From Astrocystis sublimbata (lineage: Eukaryota > Ascomycota > Sordariomycetes > Xylariales > Xylariaceae), in contig JAJNNY010000055.1 in NCBI GenBank assembly GCA_022453515.1, positions 186,001 through 250,000 on the forward strand: a DNA stretch of 64,000 nucleotides, given 5' to 3'. This document shows, piece after piece, positions 61,813 to 64,000 of the stretch. Under the pieces are notes generated by a model, which was not told the DNA's origin, did no database searches, and saw nothing but the letters and a program-made list of their open reading frames with translations. Made by a program: the position numbers and the translations under genes. Every line of letters begins with the position of its first letter. Position 1 is the stretch's first letter.

Positions 61813-62945
61813 ATTGGCCGTATTGGAGAAGTGCAGGTTGGGGCAATAGTATTCGATGAGTTACACGTTGACAAGTCTATGTGATAATAGGATTTAAAGA
61901 TGAGCCTACACCTAGGACAAGAGTAGTAACGTGGTTGGTGAAGTCGCGAGTAGTTTGATGAGAATTAGAATGAAGATAAATATTCAATAATTGTAGCCAA
62001 CGATGGTTTACAAGCTGTGTATACGGGGCTGAAAAGAGGGAAAAGGAAGTAGACTGTTTCTCGCCGGTACTATGTACTATGCGGGAGCAACTGCGACTCG
62101 ATCTATTATGCTTTCCAGGATGCCATGCACTCAAGACCACTGAGTGCTAATTCCAGACTTGGTGCTGAACCTCGCTTGACAGGGCCGCTTTTTAATGGTC
62201 TATTGGTGCCATCGAGACTGTCTCTTATCCTTCATTACCACGTGCCGCTATTTTTCTTTGTTGGTCAGCTTTCGCCCTACAATCTATTATTAGACGATAA
62301 CACTACTTCGCTGAGAGGGAGTTCGAATCGGGCAGCCAGAATTCCTAACAGTCGGCGGACATGCTGGCAAATTTCCTCATCAAGGGACATCCCAATATAG
62401 TAAATCAAATTCACATGGCCGCATCAAGAAAGGCGTCGCTCATAATCTGTCCATGAAGTCCAATACGGGCTGTGACGACTTCCTGATTTGTATAGCACTT
62501 GTCTGTGGTTCACATTGTTATTTTGCTGCGCAGGCTCTTTAGCCCTTTTTCTTGTTGAAGTCTATAGCTTTCTTAATAGTCAACATGTGGACACATAACA
62601 GCGATGATTGGATTATAGTACGAAGACTTGAAATCATAAGAAACCTGTCATTGAACTTGTCATACATAATTTCTCCCTTGGCGAGTTCAATTTACTCAGA
62701 GAGGAGTAGTATGCGTTAGCGTTCGGGTAGTACTTTCCACATATCGACATATGGTAGTGTAATATCTGGAATTGCGTTGACACTGGGTAGTCGCATCAAA
62801 ATTACACATATCTTATACATTTCATCTTGACATCTGATGATAGGTTGAGCTAGATAAACCATTATATATCATATAATGGTAATTCGTACACAGCCTTGAA
62901 TACCGATGTTCTCAACTTGATATCACATAAGACATCTACCGAAAA
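61813..62945. other. Mirrored intergenic region
   Basis: Inverted copy of 42250-43383, one base shorter because of a C4 to C3 change. It separates the PKS copy from the P450 copy. No further feature. Confidence 0.6.
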
Positions 62946-64000
62946 TTAATCACCAGGGTTGCTCTTCGGGGTCTCTTCCACTTCCGGTCTCTTCCATAGC
63001 GCCACCTTCGTCCCATGCACATTGCTGAGAGTTAGGGCAACATGCTCCTGCCAGGGCTGTGAGTCTCTGGGCTCTAAACGTGCAAACGTTTGCACGAGTC
63101 GGACAACAATATAGCTAGCCTCGTAGAGTGCTTTCTGCTGTCCAATACATATTCTAGGGCCTCCATTGAATGGCTTTCTCTGAGTTAACGGAAGTTCAGT
63201 GCATACCATGCCAGATAATGACAAGAAAAAGTAGCGGTGGACTCACGATATACCCCCAGCCTGGCCTGAGATGGACTTCTTCATTCATCCACCGTTCGGG
63301 TCGGAATTCCTCAGCATCGTCACCCCAGATCTCTGGTAGTCTGTGCATGGTCCACGTGGAGTAGAATACACGGCTATCTTTGGGAATGAAGACTGGACTT
63401 AGTCCATCTGGCCCGCCACCGCGAGGAAGCGTGGTATCAACCCTCGCAAACCGCATGTTGGTTGGTACAGGGGGAAATAAGCGTAGTGCTTTCACGAACG
63501 AACAATTAATACCTGGATTATGTATACTCCGAATGAAGGGGATCTACTTACTCTCGCTTAAGACGCTCTTGAGGTAGCGCATACCTTTTAGCAACTCATA
63601 GTGTGGTTTTCTCCCATTCAGTTCCGCCACTTCCTCGGCTAGTCTCGCCCAGGTCGCTGGGTTCCGGGCCAGCAGATAGCATACACTGCTCAATAAGCTG
63701 GCGGTGGTGTCGCGCGCCGCCAGGAGCACGTTCAGTAGTTCTTCGCGGATTCTAATAGGATCTTTGCACTCGCCGGCCAGCTCAGCAAGCAGATTATAAC
63801 CTCCTGTTTTGATATCACCCTGAAGTGCTGCATATATGTACTTGTCCACGAAGTCGTGTATGGTACGGCATGCTTCGTTGAAGCGGCGGTCATATACCAG
63901 CCACGCCAGACCGGCTAGCTCTGTGCGACGCTGCAATACAGATTCGGCGTAATCGAAGGCTTCAGAAAATCGCGCAGGCTCCGAACCGGGAGGGCTTCCC
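62946..64000 (-). CDS. Right-arm copy of the CYP52-like P450, partial (5' end beyond the window)
   Basis: Minus-strand mirror of the P450 at 40510-42249. Exons visible are 63552-64000 (incomplete), 63247-63488 and 62946-63179. The last intron is one base longer than in the left copy (T5 instead of T4), which does not affect coding. All coding sequence present is intact, including ARDTTASLL, the ExxR block, FRPERW and the heme loop. The remaining part, about 230 N-terminal residues, would lie to the right of the window if the palindrome continues. Confidence 0.88.

Larger units (their letters stand above)
52602..64000. repeat. Right arm of giant palindrome, runs off the window
   Basis: Inverted copy of 41196-52594. 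Differences I found outside the centre are one-base homopolymer changes: C4 to C3 (about 62790), T4 to T5 (about 63228), T4 to T3 (about 60543), G4 to G3 (about 55554), T4 to T3 (about 53275). Within about 400 bases of the centre such changes become dense. I saw no clear base substitution in the outer 9 kb. Confidence 0.95.

Noticed and set aside
1..64000. tRNA, rRNA and CRISPR features
   Set aside because: I found no cloverleaf-like tRNA with A and B boxes, no rRNA-like stretch and no spaced direct-repeat array; CRISPR is not expected in a fungal genome.

Overview
The window is genomic DNA from a filamentous ascomycete (Pezizomycotina). Genes are split by short GT-AG introns of about 45-120 nt with CTGAC/CTAAC-type branch sites. 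The families present are typical of that group: UstYa oxidases, a bANK regulator, a highly reducing PKS, fungal rhodopsin-domain and DUF7702-like membrane proteins, and an AT-rich, RIP-like decayed pogo/Fot1 transposon. I cannot name the species. All gene models are my own splicing by eye; exon sums were checked to stay in frame.

Left part (about 0.9-16.6 kb, all on +): a ribosomally synthesised peptide (RiPP) cluster of the dikaritin/ustiloxin type. It holds a membrane protein with seven 19-residue repeats, a membrane-anchored tyrosinase (UstQ-like), two UstYa/DUF3328 oxidases each with both HxxHC motifs, an O-methyltransferase and a MetE/UROD-like protein. Between the two UstYa genes lies a small, spliced, secreted precursor of 76 residues (7260-7544). 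It has a signal peptide and three 19-residue units, two ending in a Lys-Arg Kex2 site, each carrying a (V/M)-G-D-(T/L)-Y core. The likely logic is secretion, Kex2 cleavage, tyrosine oxidation and side-chain cross-linking by the UstYa pair, then methylation. A rhodopsin-domain membrane protein and a lipocalin-like small protein follow.

Middle part (17.1-42.2 kb): a berberine-bridge-type FAD oxidase, a full ABCB-type transporter, a bANK transcription factor (bZIP-like basic region plus ankyrin repeats), a DUF7702-like membrane protein, a UGT-like glycosyltransferase, an SDR, an FSH-type serine hydrolase, a P450, a LovC-like trans-acting enoyl reductase and a second P450 of CYP52-like type.

Right part (43.4-64 kb): a 2607-residue highly reducing PKS (KS-AT-DH-MT-KR-ACP) with no recognisable ER, matching the separate trans-ER. 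Together with the hydrolase, P450s, SDR, glycosyltransferase, transporter and regulator it forms a plausible cluster for a reduced, perhaps glycosylated, polyketide.

The strongest structural feature is a giant near-perfect palindrome. Bases 41196-52594 are repeated in inverted orientation at 52602-64000, with a 7-base spacer, and the right arm runs off the window. The centre lies inside a half transposase gene. Every arm difference I found is an indel of one base, nearly all in homopolymer lengths; two of them frameshift the right-arm PKS. This could be a very recent inverted duplication or a fold-back assembly artefact, and the sequence alone cannot decide.
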